From Vibrio intestinalis (lineage in GTDB: Bacteria > Pseudomonadota > Gammaproteobacteria > Enterobacterales > Vibrionaceae): a DNA stretch of 64,000 nucleotides. Shown here one piece after another: positions 20,096 to 28,228 of this stretch (the first letter of the stretch is position 1; every line of letters starts with the position of its first letter). The position numbers and the translations under genes were made by a program. The notes under the pieces are model-generated. The model searched no databases. It was not told where the DNA came from and saw only the letters and a program-made list of their open reading frames with translations. Location: the NCBI RefSeq assembly GCF_025195085.2, contig NZ_JANAVY020000003.1, forward strand, positions 342,850 to 406,849. The letters are read 5' to 3'.

Positions 20096-20542
20096 ATGCC
20101 AGAATCGAAGAAAAAAGCGCTAGGCATCCTAGCCATTGCAGGTGTTGAACCGTATCAACAGAAAGCAGGTGAAGAGTACATGTCACCTGAAATGTTGGAA
20201 CATTTCAAAAAGATTTTAACCGCTTGGCGCGACCAGCTCAGGGAAGAAGTAGAGCGTACTGTCCACCATATGCAGGACGAAGCAGCTAACTTTCCAGATC
20301 CCGTTGACCGTGCTTCGCAAGAAGAAGAATTTAGCTTAGAGTTGCGTAACCGTGACCGCGAGCGTCGCTTGATCAAAAAGATTGAGAAGACACTAACTAA
20401 AATCGAAGAAGACGATTTCGGCTTCTGCGAATCTTGTGGTGTTGAAATCGGCATTCGTCGTCTAGAAGCGCGTCCAACCGCTGACCTTTGTATCGACTGT
20501 AAAACTCTTGCAGAGATCAAAGAAAGACAGATGCAAGGTTAA
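20096..20542 (+). CDS. dksA: RNA polymerase-binding transcription factor DksA
   Basis: A 148-residue partner of ppGpp that enters the RNA polymerase secondary channel and resets transcription during the stringent response. The coiled-coil tip carries DPVDRAS with the two key aspartates, and the zinc finger cysteines are in CESCG and CIDC. Length and motifs match E. coli DksA (151 residues). TAGGAG lies 8 nt before the ATG. A strong terminator follows, which separates it from gluQ. Confidence 0.97.
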   Translation: MPESKKKALGILAIAGVEPYQQKAGEEYMSPEMLEHFKKILTAWRDQLREEVERTVHHMQDEAANFPDPVDRASQEEEFSLELRNRDRERRLIKKIEKTLTKIEEDDFGFCESCGVEIGIRRLEARPTADLCIDCKTLAEIKERQMQG

Positions 20543-20561
20543 TCACAACCTGCAAATCGAG

Positions 20562-20586
20562 AAAAGGGAGCATATTGCTCCCTTTT
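20562..20586 (+). terminator. dksA terminator
   Basis: AAAAGGGAGCA pairs with TGCTCCCTTTT around a 3-nt loop, followed by a run of T residues, 20 bp past the dksA stop codon. Confidence 0.92.
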
Positions 20587-20666
20587 TTAATTTTATGATT
20601 TAGCTTTCTGGCGAAACTCTGTTTTTCGTTATAATAGCCCATCAACCTACTTAACCCACATTCACT

Positions 20667-21557
20667 ATGAGTTACATTGGTCGCTTTGCCCCATCACCTT
20701 CTGGCCCACTGCATTTTGGCTCGCTTGTCGCCGCCTTAGGTAGCTACTTCCAAGCTAAATCTCAACAAGGCCAATGGCTAGTCCGTATTGAAGACCTCGA
20801 TCCACCGCGAGAAATGGCGGGCGCGTCAGAGCTGATTTTAAACACACTAGAAGCGTACCAATTACATTGGGATGGCGAAGTGGTCTACCAAAGCCAACGT
20901 CACGGGTTATATCAACAGCAAATAGAACAATGGTTACAACAAGGCCAAGCTTATTACTGCCAATGCACCCGTAAAGCGATTAAAGCGTCTGGCGGGTTTT
21001 ACCTTGGCACATGCCGAAATGAGAAGCTTGCAGGTAACGAACCCTACGCGATTCGCCTAAAGATGACTCATCCTGTGTATCACTTTGATGATCAGAAGCA
21101 TGGTCAACTGGCGATTCCGAAAGCGTTGGCAGATGAAGATTTTATTATAAAACGCCGCGATGGCTTATTTGCGTATAACCTTGCGGTAGTATTAGACGAT
21201 ATTGATCAAGACGTGACTGAAGTAGTGCGCGGCGCAGATCTGATTGAGCCAACTGGTCGACAAATTAGTTTGTACCAAATGCTTGGCCATCAACCAGTTA
21301 GCTACTTACATTTGCCACTTGCATTAGATGAGCATGGCAATAAGCTATCCAAGCAAAATCATGCTCCTGCGATTGATAACAACAACCCTAAGCCTGCTTT
21401 AATTGAGGCCATGCGCTTTCTTGGCTTTGAAATGAGCAGTGATATTTGCCAAGCCTCATTAGCGGAAATCATCGCTTGGGGAGTGAGTAATTGGCAGATA
21501 AAGCAGTTACCTAATTCAACCGAGATCACACCAAGATTCTCAAATCGGCCTTGTTAG
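20667..21557 (+). CDS. gluQ: Glutamyl-Q tRNA(Asp) synthetase
   Basis: A 296-residue truncated relative of glutamyl-tRNA synthetase that attaches glutamate to the queuosine base at the wobble position of tRNA(Asp). The HIGH-like signature is FAPSPSGPLHFGSL and the KMSKS-like motif is KLSKQNH; the anticodon-binding domain of normal GluRS is absent, as expected. Cysteines in YYCQCTRK and the following TC contribute to the zinc site of the family. It follows dksA, as in most gammaproteobacteria, with its own probable promoter after the dksA terminator. Confidence 0.95.
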   Translation: MSYIGRFAPSPSGPLHFGSLVAALGSYFQAKSQQGQWLVRIEDLDPPREMAGASELILNTLEAYQLHWDGEVVYQSQRHGLYQQQIEQWLQQGQAYYCQCTRKAIKASGGFYLGTCRNEKLAGNEPYAIRLKMTHPVYHFDDQKHGQLAIPKALADEDFIIKRRDGLFAYNLAVVLDDIDQDVTEVVRGADLIEPTGRQISLYQMLGHQPVSYLHLPLALDEHGNKLSKQNHAPAIDNNNPKPALIEAMRFLGFEMSSDICQASLAEIIAWGVSNWQIKQLPNSTEITPRFSNRPC

Positions 21558-21644
21558 GCTATTATTAGCCGCAAATTCGCCTCTGAGCGTTAGAATTTAA
21601 TGGAAGCAAAGCGGGATTTTAAAACCTGATTTTGCTAGAAGCAC

Positions 21645-23012
21645 ATGAATAAAAACGACTATACACCCAGCGAGAACGTGAATATCACCGAGCTCGCTCT
21701 AAATATTATTACTCGCCAAGAGCACAATATTTCGCGCAAACAGATCAGTGACAATGCACTGAAGGTGCTATACCGACTTCATGGTGCTGGTTTTGATGCG
21801 TACCTTGTTGGCGGTGGCGTGCGTGACCTATTGCTTGGTCAAGCGCCAAAAGACTTTGATATTGCCACCAATGCAACACCAGAGCAGATTCGCCAGCTAT
21901 TTAAAAACTGCCGCCTAATTGGCCGCCGTTTCCGTTTGGCACACATCATGTTTGGCCGCGATATTATTGAAGTCGCGACTTTCCGTGGTCACCATCAAGA
22001 ACCAAGTAAAAATGTCTCTCAGCAGTCAAAAGAAGGCATGCTACTGCGCGACAACGTGTATGGCACTGTCGACGAAGATGCTGAGCGCCGCGACTTCACC
22101 ATCAATGCGATGTATTACAACATCGGCGACTACTCGATTCACGATTACGCCGGTGGTATGGAAGATCTTGAAGATAAATTAGTTCGTCTGCTTGGTGATC
22201 CTGAAACGCGCTACCGTGAAGACCCTGTTCGCATGCTGCGCGCAGTGCGCTTTGCCGTGAAGCTTGATTTTGATATCGAAGAAGACACCGCAGCGCCAAT
22301 CGAAGAGCTTGCCCATTTATTGCAAGATATTCCTGCTGCGCGCCTGTATGAAGAATCACTGAAAATGCTGCAATCAGGTCATGGCCTAGAAACCTACCAC
22401 CTGATGCGTGAGTACAATCTGTTCCAACAGATGTTCCCTGCTGTGGCCGAGTTCTTTACCGAAGAATACGATTCAAAGACTGAGCAGATGCTAGATTTGG
22501 TGCTTGATTCAACCGATCTACGAGTAGAAGAAGGTAAACGCATCAATCCTGCGTTTATGTTCGCTGCGATGTTGTGGTACCCGCTACTTGCGAAAGCTGA
22601 GCAGCTAATGGAGACCCGCAACCTTTGCCACTACGACGCAGTTATGGAAGCAAGTAACTACATCTTGGACGACCAAGTACGTAGTATCGCGATTCCTCGT
22701 CGTCACACGGCAACAATCCGTGAAATCTGGCAACTGCAACTCCGCTTACCTCGTCGTAACGGCAAACGCGCGTTCCGCTTAATGGAGCTAAACAAGTTCC
22801 GAGCGGGCTACGACTTCCTAGAGATGCGTGGCGAAATCGAAGGTGGTGACACTGAGCAACTCGCGAAGTGGTGGAACACATTCCAAAACGCAGGGCGTAA
22901 TATGCGCCAAGCGATGGTTGCAGATATGGATGGCGGAAACCAAAAACCAAGTAACTACCGTCGTCGTAAAAACAAGCGCAGCAGCAATAAGAAAAGCCGA
23001 GCTGAATCATGA
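21645..23012 (+). CDS. pcnB: Poly(A) polymerase I
   Basis: A 455-residue enzyme that adds poly(A) tails to RNA 3' ends and so speeds their decay. The nucleotidyltransferase signature VGGGVRDLLLG and the catalytic DFDIA aspartates are near residues 55-75. The C-terminal tail is rich in arginine and lysine (YRRRKNKRSSNKKSR), typical of PcnB and not of CCA-adding enzymes. An in-frame TAG lies just upstream of the ATG, so the protein cannot begin earlier in this frame, unlike E. coli PcnB with its non-standard start. Its stop overlaps the folK ATG by four bases (ATGA). Confidence 0.95.
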   Translation: MNKNDYTPSENVNITELALNIITRQEHNISRKQISDNALKVLYRLHGAGFDAYLVGGGVRDLLLGQAPKDFDIATNATPEQIRQLFKNCRLIGRRFRLAHIMFGRDIIEVATFRGHHQEPSKNVSQQSKEGMLLRDNVYGTVDEDAERRDFTINAMYYNIGDYSIHDYAGGMEDLEDKLVRLLGDPETRYREDPVRMLRAVRFAVKLDFDIEEDTAAPIEELAHLLQDIPAARLYEESLKMLQSGHGLETYHLMREYNLFQQMFPAVAEFFTEEYDSKTEQMLDLVLDSTDLRVEEGKRINPAFMFAAMLWYPLLAKAEQLMETRNLCHYDAVMEASNYILDDQVRSIAIPRRHTATIREIWQLQLRLPRRNGKRAFRLMELNKFRAGYDFLEMRGEIEGGDTEQLAKWWNTFQNAGRNMRQAMVADMDGGNQKPSNYRRRKNKRSSNKKSRAES

Positions 23013-23494
23013 TTACCGCCTATATTGCGATAGGCAGTAATCTTGCCGATCCTGTTAGTCAGGCAAATGATGCAATTGAAGCACTAAAAACCTTACCTCG
23101 TAGTGAGTTTTTAGCTGCATCACAGCTCTACAGCAGCACGCCGATGGGGCCACAAAATCAGCCGGACTACATCAATGCAGTTGCGGCAATAAAAACCGAA
23201 TTAACGCCACTTGAACTTCTCGATTGCACACAAGCGATTGAGCTAGAGCAAGGTCGTGTCCGTAAAGATGAACGCTGGGGCCCAAGAACCTTAGATCTCG
23301 ATATCATTCTTTACGGCAATGAGGTGATGGATTCCGAGCGGTTGACCATTCCACACTATGGAATGAGAGAGAGAGAGTTTGTTCTCTACCCGCTTGCTGA
23401 AATCGCACCTAATTTACAACTCCCTGACGGGACTGAGCTGCAACAACTACTTACACAAGTAGATCGTAATGGGCTCCGTATTTGGCTATCTTAG
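23009..23494 (+). CDS. folK: HPPK, 6-hydroxymethyl-dihydropterin pyrophosphokinase
   Basis: A 161-residue enzyme of folate synthesis that pyrophosphorylates 6-hydroxymethyl-7,8-dihydropterin. The N-terminal AYIAIGSNLADP and the catalytic loop and signature RWGPRTLDLDIILYG match HPPK. The ATGA overlap with pcnB indicates translational coupling, and panB follows after 23 bp, so pcnB, folK, panB and panC probably form one transcript. Confidence 0.96.
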   Translation: MITAYIAIGSNLADPVSQANDAIEALKTLPRSEFLAASQLYSSTPMGPQNQPDYINAVAAIKTELTPLELLDCTQAIELEQGRVRKDERWGPRTLDLDIILYGNEVMDSERLTIPHYGMREREFVLYPLAEIAPNLQLPDGTELQQLLTQVDRNGLRIWLS

Positions 23495-23517
23495 CCAGCT
23501 CCTAGTAAGGAAATTCA

Positions 23518-24312
23518 ATGAAAAAAATTTCAATCAACGACCTGATGAAGTGGAAACAAGAAGGTCGTAAATTCGCTACTTCTACTGCATACGATGCAAG
23601 TTTTGCCCAACTATTCGAAGATCAAGGTATGCCTGTACTTCTTGTGGGTGATTCGCTAGGTATGGTTTTACAGGGTGAAACCAGCACTTTACCTGTAACA
23701 GTAGATGATATTGCTTACCACACGCGCTGTGTACGCGCTGGTAGCCCGAATTGCTTACTTATGGCTGATATGCCATTCATGAGCTACGCAACGCCTGAGC
23801 AAGCGTGTGAGAGCGCAGGCAAGCTAATGCAAGCTGGCGCTAACATGGTAAAAATTGAAGGCGGTGATTGGCTTGTAGATACGGTAAAAATGCTGACTGA
23901 ACGTGCGGTACCAGTATGTGCACACCTTGGCTTGACGCCACAATCAGTCAACATCTTTGGCGGCTTTAAAGTTCAAGGCCGAGATCAAGAGAAAGCAGAC
24001 CGTATGGTTCGTGATGCACTAGCATTACAAGAAGCGGGCGCACAAATCGTATTACTTGAATGTGTACCAGCAGAGCTTGCAGCTCGTATTACTGAAGTTC
24101 TAGATGTACCTGTTATCGGAATTGGGACAGGTAATGTAACGGACGGCCAAATTTTGGTGATGCACGACATGTTCGGAATTTCGGCGAACTACATGCCAAA
24201 ATTCTCGAAAAACTTCCTTGCTGAAACCGGCGACATGCGTAAAGCTGTAGCAAAATATATTCAAGACGTGGAAAGCGGTGCCTTCCCTGATGAAGCGCAC
24301 ACCATTGCTTAG
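23518..24312 (+). CDS. panB: 3-methyl-2-oxobutanoate hydroxymethyltransferase
   Basis: A 264-residue TIM-barrel enzyme, the first committed step of pantothenate synthesis: it transfers a hydroxymethyl group from 5,10-methylene-THF to 2-oxoisovalerate, giving ketopantoate. Motifs [29 protein letters not shown] and VIGIGTG are conserved. TAAGGAAA precedes the ATG. It lies 11 bp ahead of panC and uses a folate cofactor related to its upstream neighbour folK. Confidence 0.97.
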   Translation: MKKISINDLMKWKQEGRKFATSTAYDASFAQLFEDQGMPVLLVGDSLGMVLQGETSTLPVTVDDIAYHTRCVRAGSPNCLLMADMPFMSYATPEQACESAGKLMQAGANMVKIEGGDWLVDTVKMLTERAVPVCAHLGLTPQSVNIFGGFKVQGRDQEKADRMVRDALALQEAGAQIVLLECVPAELAARITEVLDVPVIGIGTGNVTDGQILVMHDMFGISANYMPKFSKNFLAETGDMRKAVAKYIQDVESGAFPDEAHTIA

Positions 24313-24323
24313 AGGATATCATC

Positions 24324-25232
24324 ATGCAAACTTTTGCTGACATTTCGGCTCTGCGCGAGCAGATCAAACAGTATAAGCGTGACGATCGCAAAATCGCTTT
24401 TGTCCCAACCATGGGTAACCTGCACGAAGGTCACTTAACGCTAGTACGTAAAGCGCGCGAACACGCAGACGTGGTCGTAGTAAGTATTTTCGTTAACCCG
24501 ATGCAGTTTGACCGTGCTGACGATCTAAACAACTACCCTCGTACATTAGAAGACGACTTAAGCAAGCTAAATGGCGAAGGTGTCGAGTTAGTCTTCACAC
24601 CGACACCTGAAACTATCTACCCAGAAGGTTTAGATAAGCAAACTGCTGTTGATGTACCGGGTCTATCGACGATGCTTGAGGGCGCTTCACGCCCAGGTCA
24701 CTTCCGTGGTGTATCGACCATAGTGACCAAGCTGTTTAACATCGTACAACCTGACTTCGCTTGCTTTGGCGAGAAAGACTTCCAGCAACTGGCGATCATT
24801 CGCAAGATGGTGGAAGACTTGGCAATGGACATCGAAATCATTGGCGTACCAACCGTACGTGAAATGGATGGCCTAGCAATGAGCTCTCGTAATGGTCTAC
24901 TGACGTTAGATGAACGCCAACGCGCTCCCGTTTTAGCTCGCACTATGCGTTGGATCAGCAGTGCTGTTCGTGGTGGCCGTGATGATTACGCATCTGTTAT
25001 TGAAGATGCGAGCGATCAATTACGCGCAGCAGGTCTACAGCCAGATGAAATCTTCATTCGTGATGCGCGCACATTGCAAACCATCACAGCAGAAACGACT
25101 CAAGCGGTTATCTTGATGTCAGCTTTCTTAGGTAAAGCGCGTCTTATCGATAATCAAACGCTTGATATGGTGACAGAAACGAAAGAAGAACCAACAGAAG
25201 CGACTGAAACCGCAGCGGAAGACTCAGAATAA
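24324..25232 (+). CDS. panC: Pantothenate synthetase
   Basis: A 302-residue ligase that joins pantoate and beta-alanine using ATP. The ATP-binding signature [12 protein letters not shown] and the conserved [18 protein letters not shown] and MSSRNG motifs are all present. Compared with E. coli PanC (about 283 residues) it carries an acidic, threonine/glutamate-rich tail of about 20 residues after IDNQTLDMV. panD is not adjacent. A strong bidirectional terminator follows. Confidence 0.97.
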   Translation: MQTFADISALREQIKQYKRDDRKIAFVPTMGNLHEGHLTLVRKAREHADVVVVSIFVNPMQFDRADDLNNYPRTLEDDLSKLNGEGVELVFTPTPETIYPEGLDKQTAVDVPGLSTMLEGASRPGHFRGVSTIVTKLFNIVQPDFACFGEKDFQQLAIIRKMVEDLAMDIEIIGVPTVREMDGLAMSSRNGLLTLDERQRAPVLARTMRWISSAVRGGRDDYASVIEDASDQLRAAGLQPDEIFIRDARTLQTITAETTQAVILMSAFLGKARLIDNQTLDMVTETKEEPTEATETAAEDSE

Positions 25233-25256
25233 TCACAACGTTTCTTCATAGACACT

Positions 25257-25286
25257 AAAAAGGGTTGGCATTGGCCAACCCTTTTT
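25257..25286. terminator. Bidirectional terminator between panC and lpxL
   Basis: AAAAAGGGTTGGC (25257-25269) pairs with GCCAACCCTTTTT (25274-25286) around ATTG. U-tracts form on both strands, which suits the convergent genes. Confidence 0.93.
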
Positions 25287-25308
25287 GTTTGTCTGTGATT
25301 CTCAAATA

Positions 25309-26241
25309 CTATTTGTATAAGCTCGGCGCATGTTCATCCGGCTGATTTTTAAAGCGGCGGTGTAGCCACATCCAAGCCGAGATATCGCGGCGAATCATAC
25401 GTTCAAGCTCACCATTGATCACTCTCGCTGCTTGCTCAGGGTTGCGGCGCTCTATTTGACCACTGATGTCATCGCCAACATAAAGCGTGTATTGGTTATC
25501 TTTGCGTACACTCACACCAGAGATAACTGCACACTTAGACGCATCAATCAGCATGCTACTACCTGTAGTAGTACACGCTTCTTCAACTCCAAAAAATGGT
25601 ACATAAACCGCTGAACGACGACCGTAATCGTGATCAGGTAGATACCATAAGCGATGGCCTTGCCTTAGCAATTTAAGCATGGCTTTTACATCTTTACGAT
25701 CCACCATCTTATGGCCGCTGCGTGTTCTACCACGATGCTGAATAAACTCGTAAGCAGGGTTGGTGTGCGCACGATACACGCCGTAGCCTTTCGTAAATTG
25801 ACTAAAGAACATTGCCGTAAGTTCAAGATTTAAGTGGTGGCTACATACAACCAGTACGCCACGGTTGCTCTCAACCTGCTCTAGCAATGCTTCTTTATTG
25901 ACGATATTGCTCAGCGCTTTCAGACGCCATTTTGGCCAAAACCAAGCCATGCCGGTTTCTAACAATGCCATACCGGTATTGGTCATGTTCTTTTCAAAAA
26001 TGTCATCACGCTCTTGTTGTGACATTTCAGGAAAACTGAGCTCAAGGTTACGCTTGGCAATTTTGCAACGCTTCTTACCCACTACTTTAACTAGGCGACC
26101 TAACAGCGCACCAAGCAGTTGAATAAGACGAAATGGCAGTATGTTAACGATCAGTGCTAACAAGCCGAAACCCAGCCAAACCGGCCAATATTTAGGAGTT
26201 ATTAGTGACCAAGTGAACTTTGGTCGAGGGACTGTGTTCAT
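25309..26241 (-). CDS. lpxL: Lipid A biosynthesis acyltransferase (LpxL/LpxM/LpxP family)
   Basis: A 310-residue inner-membrane enzyme that adds a secondary acyl chain to Kdo2-lipid IVA. The catalytic HX4E dyad is His135/Glu140 (SHHLNLE), and GMALLETGMAWFWP, the RSGHKMVDRKD stretch and MWLHRRFK match LpxL/LpxP of E. coli. One hydrophobic helix near residues 17-40 anchors it. An in-frame start 18 codons earlier is possible, but MNTVPRPKFTW aligns with the family start. A very long hairpin ends 7 nt before this ATG. Whether it is the laurate, myristate or cold-induced paralogue cannot be told from sequence. Confidence 0.88.
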   Translation of the reverse strand: MNTVPRPKFTWSLITPKYWPVWLGFGLLALIVNILPFRLIQLLGALLGRLVKVVGKKRCKIAKRNLELSFPEMSQQERDDIFEKNMTNTGMALLETGMAWFWPKWRLKALSNIVNKEALLEQVESNRGVLVVCSHHLNLELTAMFFSQFTKGYGVYRAHTNPAYEFIQHRGRTRSGHKMVDRKDVKAMLKLLRQGHRLWYLPDHDYGRRSAVYVPFFGVEEACTTTGSSMLIDASKCAVISGVSVRKDNQYTLYVGDDISGQIERRNPEQAARVINGELERMIRRDISAWMWLHRRFKNQPDEHAPSLYK

Positions 26242-26248
26242 AAAAATA

Positions 26249-26338
26249 TCTCGTAAAATGACGCTTTGAGCCTTCATATTGGAAATGTCGGCCAACAGGG
26301 CAGAAATTCCAATATGAAGGCTAGGTCAGTTTACGAGA
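26249..26338 (-). other. Long inverted repeat in the lpxL leader
   Basis: On the minus strand, TCTCGTAAA pairs with TTTACGAGA (9 bp), then TGAC with GTCA, and after a small internal loop AGCCTTCATATTGGAA pairs with its exact complement (16 bp), leaving a 22-nt loop. The stem ends 7 nt before the lpxL ATG and includes the only purine-rich stretch (CGAGA) that could serve as Shine-Dalgarno. TATTTTT follows the stem, so a terminator or attenuator is also possible. Confidence 0.82.
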
Positions 26339-26389
26339 CATTGAAGCAATAATCTTTAAAAGATTACAAATATATGGCGTATATGGCTG

Positions 26390-27160
26390 TTATGACCTTA
26401 AACCAATACCTTTTGTCACTAAGTAATGAGCAATTGCGTATAAAACCACGACAAATACGCTCAACACGCTGAATGCAGTGACAATACCAACATCCGAAAC
26501 ACCCAAGAAGCCGTAGCGGAACGCGTTGACCATATACACGATTGGGTTGATCTTAGAAACGCCCTGCCAAAACTCAGGTAACAAGCTAATGGAATAAAAC
26601 ACACCGCCTAAATAGGTCAATGGGGTTAAGACAAAGGTTGGGATAATCGAAATATCATCAAACGTCTTGGCATACACAGCGTTAATTAGGCCGCCTAAGG
26701 CAAACACAACTGAGGTCATAAACACGGTCGCAATGATCACTCCCCAATGCTCAACCTGCAGATCAACAAATAGCAGCGACACGAAGGTAACAATCGTACC
26801 CACTAACAAACCGCGCACTACCCCGCCCATCACAAAGCCCGCGATGATCACATAGTTTGGTACAGGCGCGACCAATAGCTCTTCGATATTGCGCTGAAAC
26901 TTAGCACTAAAGAACGACGAAGCCACATTCGAGTAGGAGTTCGTGATCACAGACATCATGATCAAGCCCGGCACGATGTATTCCATGTAGCTAAAACCGC
27001 CCATCTCACCAATGCGTGAGCCGATCAAACTACCGAAAATGATGAAATACAGCGTCATAGTAATCGCTGGTGGTACTAAGGTTTGCACCCAAATACGCGT
27101 AAAACGGTTAACCTCTTTGGTCAATAAGCTACAAAAAGCTGTCCAGTACAGTTTATACAT
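26390..27160 (-). CDS. yadH: ABC-2 type transporter, permease (YadH)
   Basis: A 256-residue inner-membrane protein with about six membrane helices, matching E. coli YadH closely (RIWVQTLVPP, FIIFGSLIGSRIG, KFQRNIEELLVAPVP, TPLTYLGGVFYS). It is an exporter-type permease whose substrate is unknown. An upstream in-frame start exists, but MYKLYWTAF matches the family and is preceded by GAGGTGAATAGG. Its ATG lies one base after the stop of the ATPase gene, so the two are coupled. Confidence 0.93.
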   Translation of the reverse strand: MYKLYWTAFCSLLTKEVNRFTRIWVQTLVPPAITMTLYFIIFGSLIGSRIGEMGGFSYMEYIVPGLIMMSVITNSYSNVASSFFSAKFQRNIEELLVAPVPNYVIIAGFVMGGVVRGLLVGTIVTFVSLLFVDLQVEHWGVIIATVFMTSVVFALGGLINAVYAKTFDDISIIPTFVLTPLTYLGGVFYSISLLPEFWQGVSKINPIVYMVNAFRYGFLGVSDVGIVTAFSVLSVFVVVLYAIAHYLVTKGIGLRS

Positions 27161-27161
27161 C

Positions 27162-28085
27162 CTATTCACCTCGGCTCTGTTTCTGCACAATACTTACGAA
27201 CAGCTCTTCTAATCGGTTCGCTTTATTTCGCATCGACATCACTTGAATGCCTTGCTCACTCAATTGACTAAACACATGGTTTAAACCTTGGGTTTTCTCT
27301 AACTCAATCTCTAGAGAACCATTGACCAAAGTTTGCGAAATCACCCCTTGCAGTTGCGGTACTTCCCCTTCACCAGCAAGATCTAAAATAAAGGTTTCTA
27401 CATCCAATTTAGCCAGTAAATCTTTCATACTGGTGTTCTCAATCAACTCACCACGGTTAATGATGCCGATGTTGCGACACAGCATTTCTGCTTCTTCCAG
27501 ATAGTGAGTCGTTAAGATTATGGTAATGCCCTGCTGCTGATTAATCTCTTTTAAGAAATCCCACATAGAACGGCGCAGCTCAATATCTACCCCTGCAGTC
27601 GGCTCATCGAGAATCAGCAATTGCGGCTCGTGCATTAGTGCACGCGCGATCATCAATCGGCGCTTCATACCGCCCGACAAGTTACGCGCACGTTCACTAC
27701 GTTTTTCCCATAGATCGAGTTTAGTTAGATACTTTTGCGCACGTTCTTTCGCTAAAGGTTTAGATACGCCGTAGTAACCCGCCTGTTGCAGCACGATTTG
27801 TTCAACGGTTTCAAACTGGTTGAAGTTAAACTCTTGCGGCACTAAACCTAGGTTTTGCTTAGCAAGTTCAAGGTCGGTATCGATATCGAAACCGAAGACT
27901 TTTACCTTACCTGAGGTTTTGTTTACCAATGAGGAAATCACCCCAATGGTGGTCGACTTACCCGCACCATTTGGGCCAAGTAACGCATAGAAGTCACCTT
28001 TTTCTACGTTAAGGCTCACCCCTTTTAGCGCTTCAAAACCGCCTGCGTAGGTTTTTCTCAATTGCTCAATTTCTAATGCATACAT
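27162..28085 (-). CDS. yadG: ABC transporter, ATP-binding protein (YadG)
   Basis: A 307-residue ATPase with Walker A LLGPNGAGKST, the signature LSGGMKRRL and Walker B LLILDEPTAGVD. It pairs with the YadH permease directly downstream. In E. coli yadGH lie near can and hpt, and the same neighbourhood is kept here. Substrate is unknown; the domain is of the drug/polysaccharide export class (ABC-2). The C-terminal 70 residues are a regulatory-type extension common in that class. Confidence 0.93.
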   Translation of the reverse strand: MYALEIEQLRKTYAGGFEALKGVSLNVEKGDFYALLGPNGAGKSTTIGVISSLVNKTSGKVKVFGFDIDTDLELAKQNLGLVPQEFNFNQFETVEQIVLQQAGYYGVSKPLAKERAQKYLTKLDLWEKRSERARNLSGGMKRRLMIARALMHEPQLLILDEPTAGVDIELRRSMWDFLKEINQQQGITIILTTHYLEEAEMLCRNIGIINRGELIENTSMKDLLAKLDVETFILDLAGEGEVPQLQGVISQTLVNGSLEIELEKTQGLNHVFSQLSEQGIQVMSMRNKANRLEELFVSIVQKQSRGE

Positions 28086-28178
28086 AGCTTATTTGCTTTT
28101 ACCATTCGATATTAACATTGAGTTTATCGTCGAATAACGATGAATACAATTAGACCTTTCTAATAAATTAGAAATAAA

Positions 28179-28207
28179 AAACGCCAATGGCAGAGTCATT
28201 GGCGTTT
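28179..28207 (-). terminator. Terminator of the SulP transporter gene
   Basis: AAACGCCAATG pairs with CATTGGCGTTT around a 7-nt loop; on the minus strand a run of T residues follows. It lies between the SulP gene and yadG. Confidence 0.9.
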
Positions 28208-28228
28208 AAGAAAGGTGATTATAGCAGT

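Noticed and set aside
26242..26295. Longer start for lpxL (18 extra codons)
   Set aside because: The extra codons lie in the arm of the inverted repeat, lack a ribosome binding site and have no counterpart in LpxL relatives.
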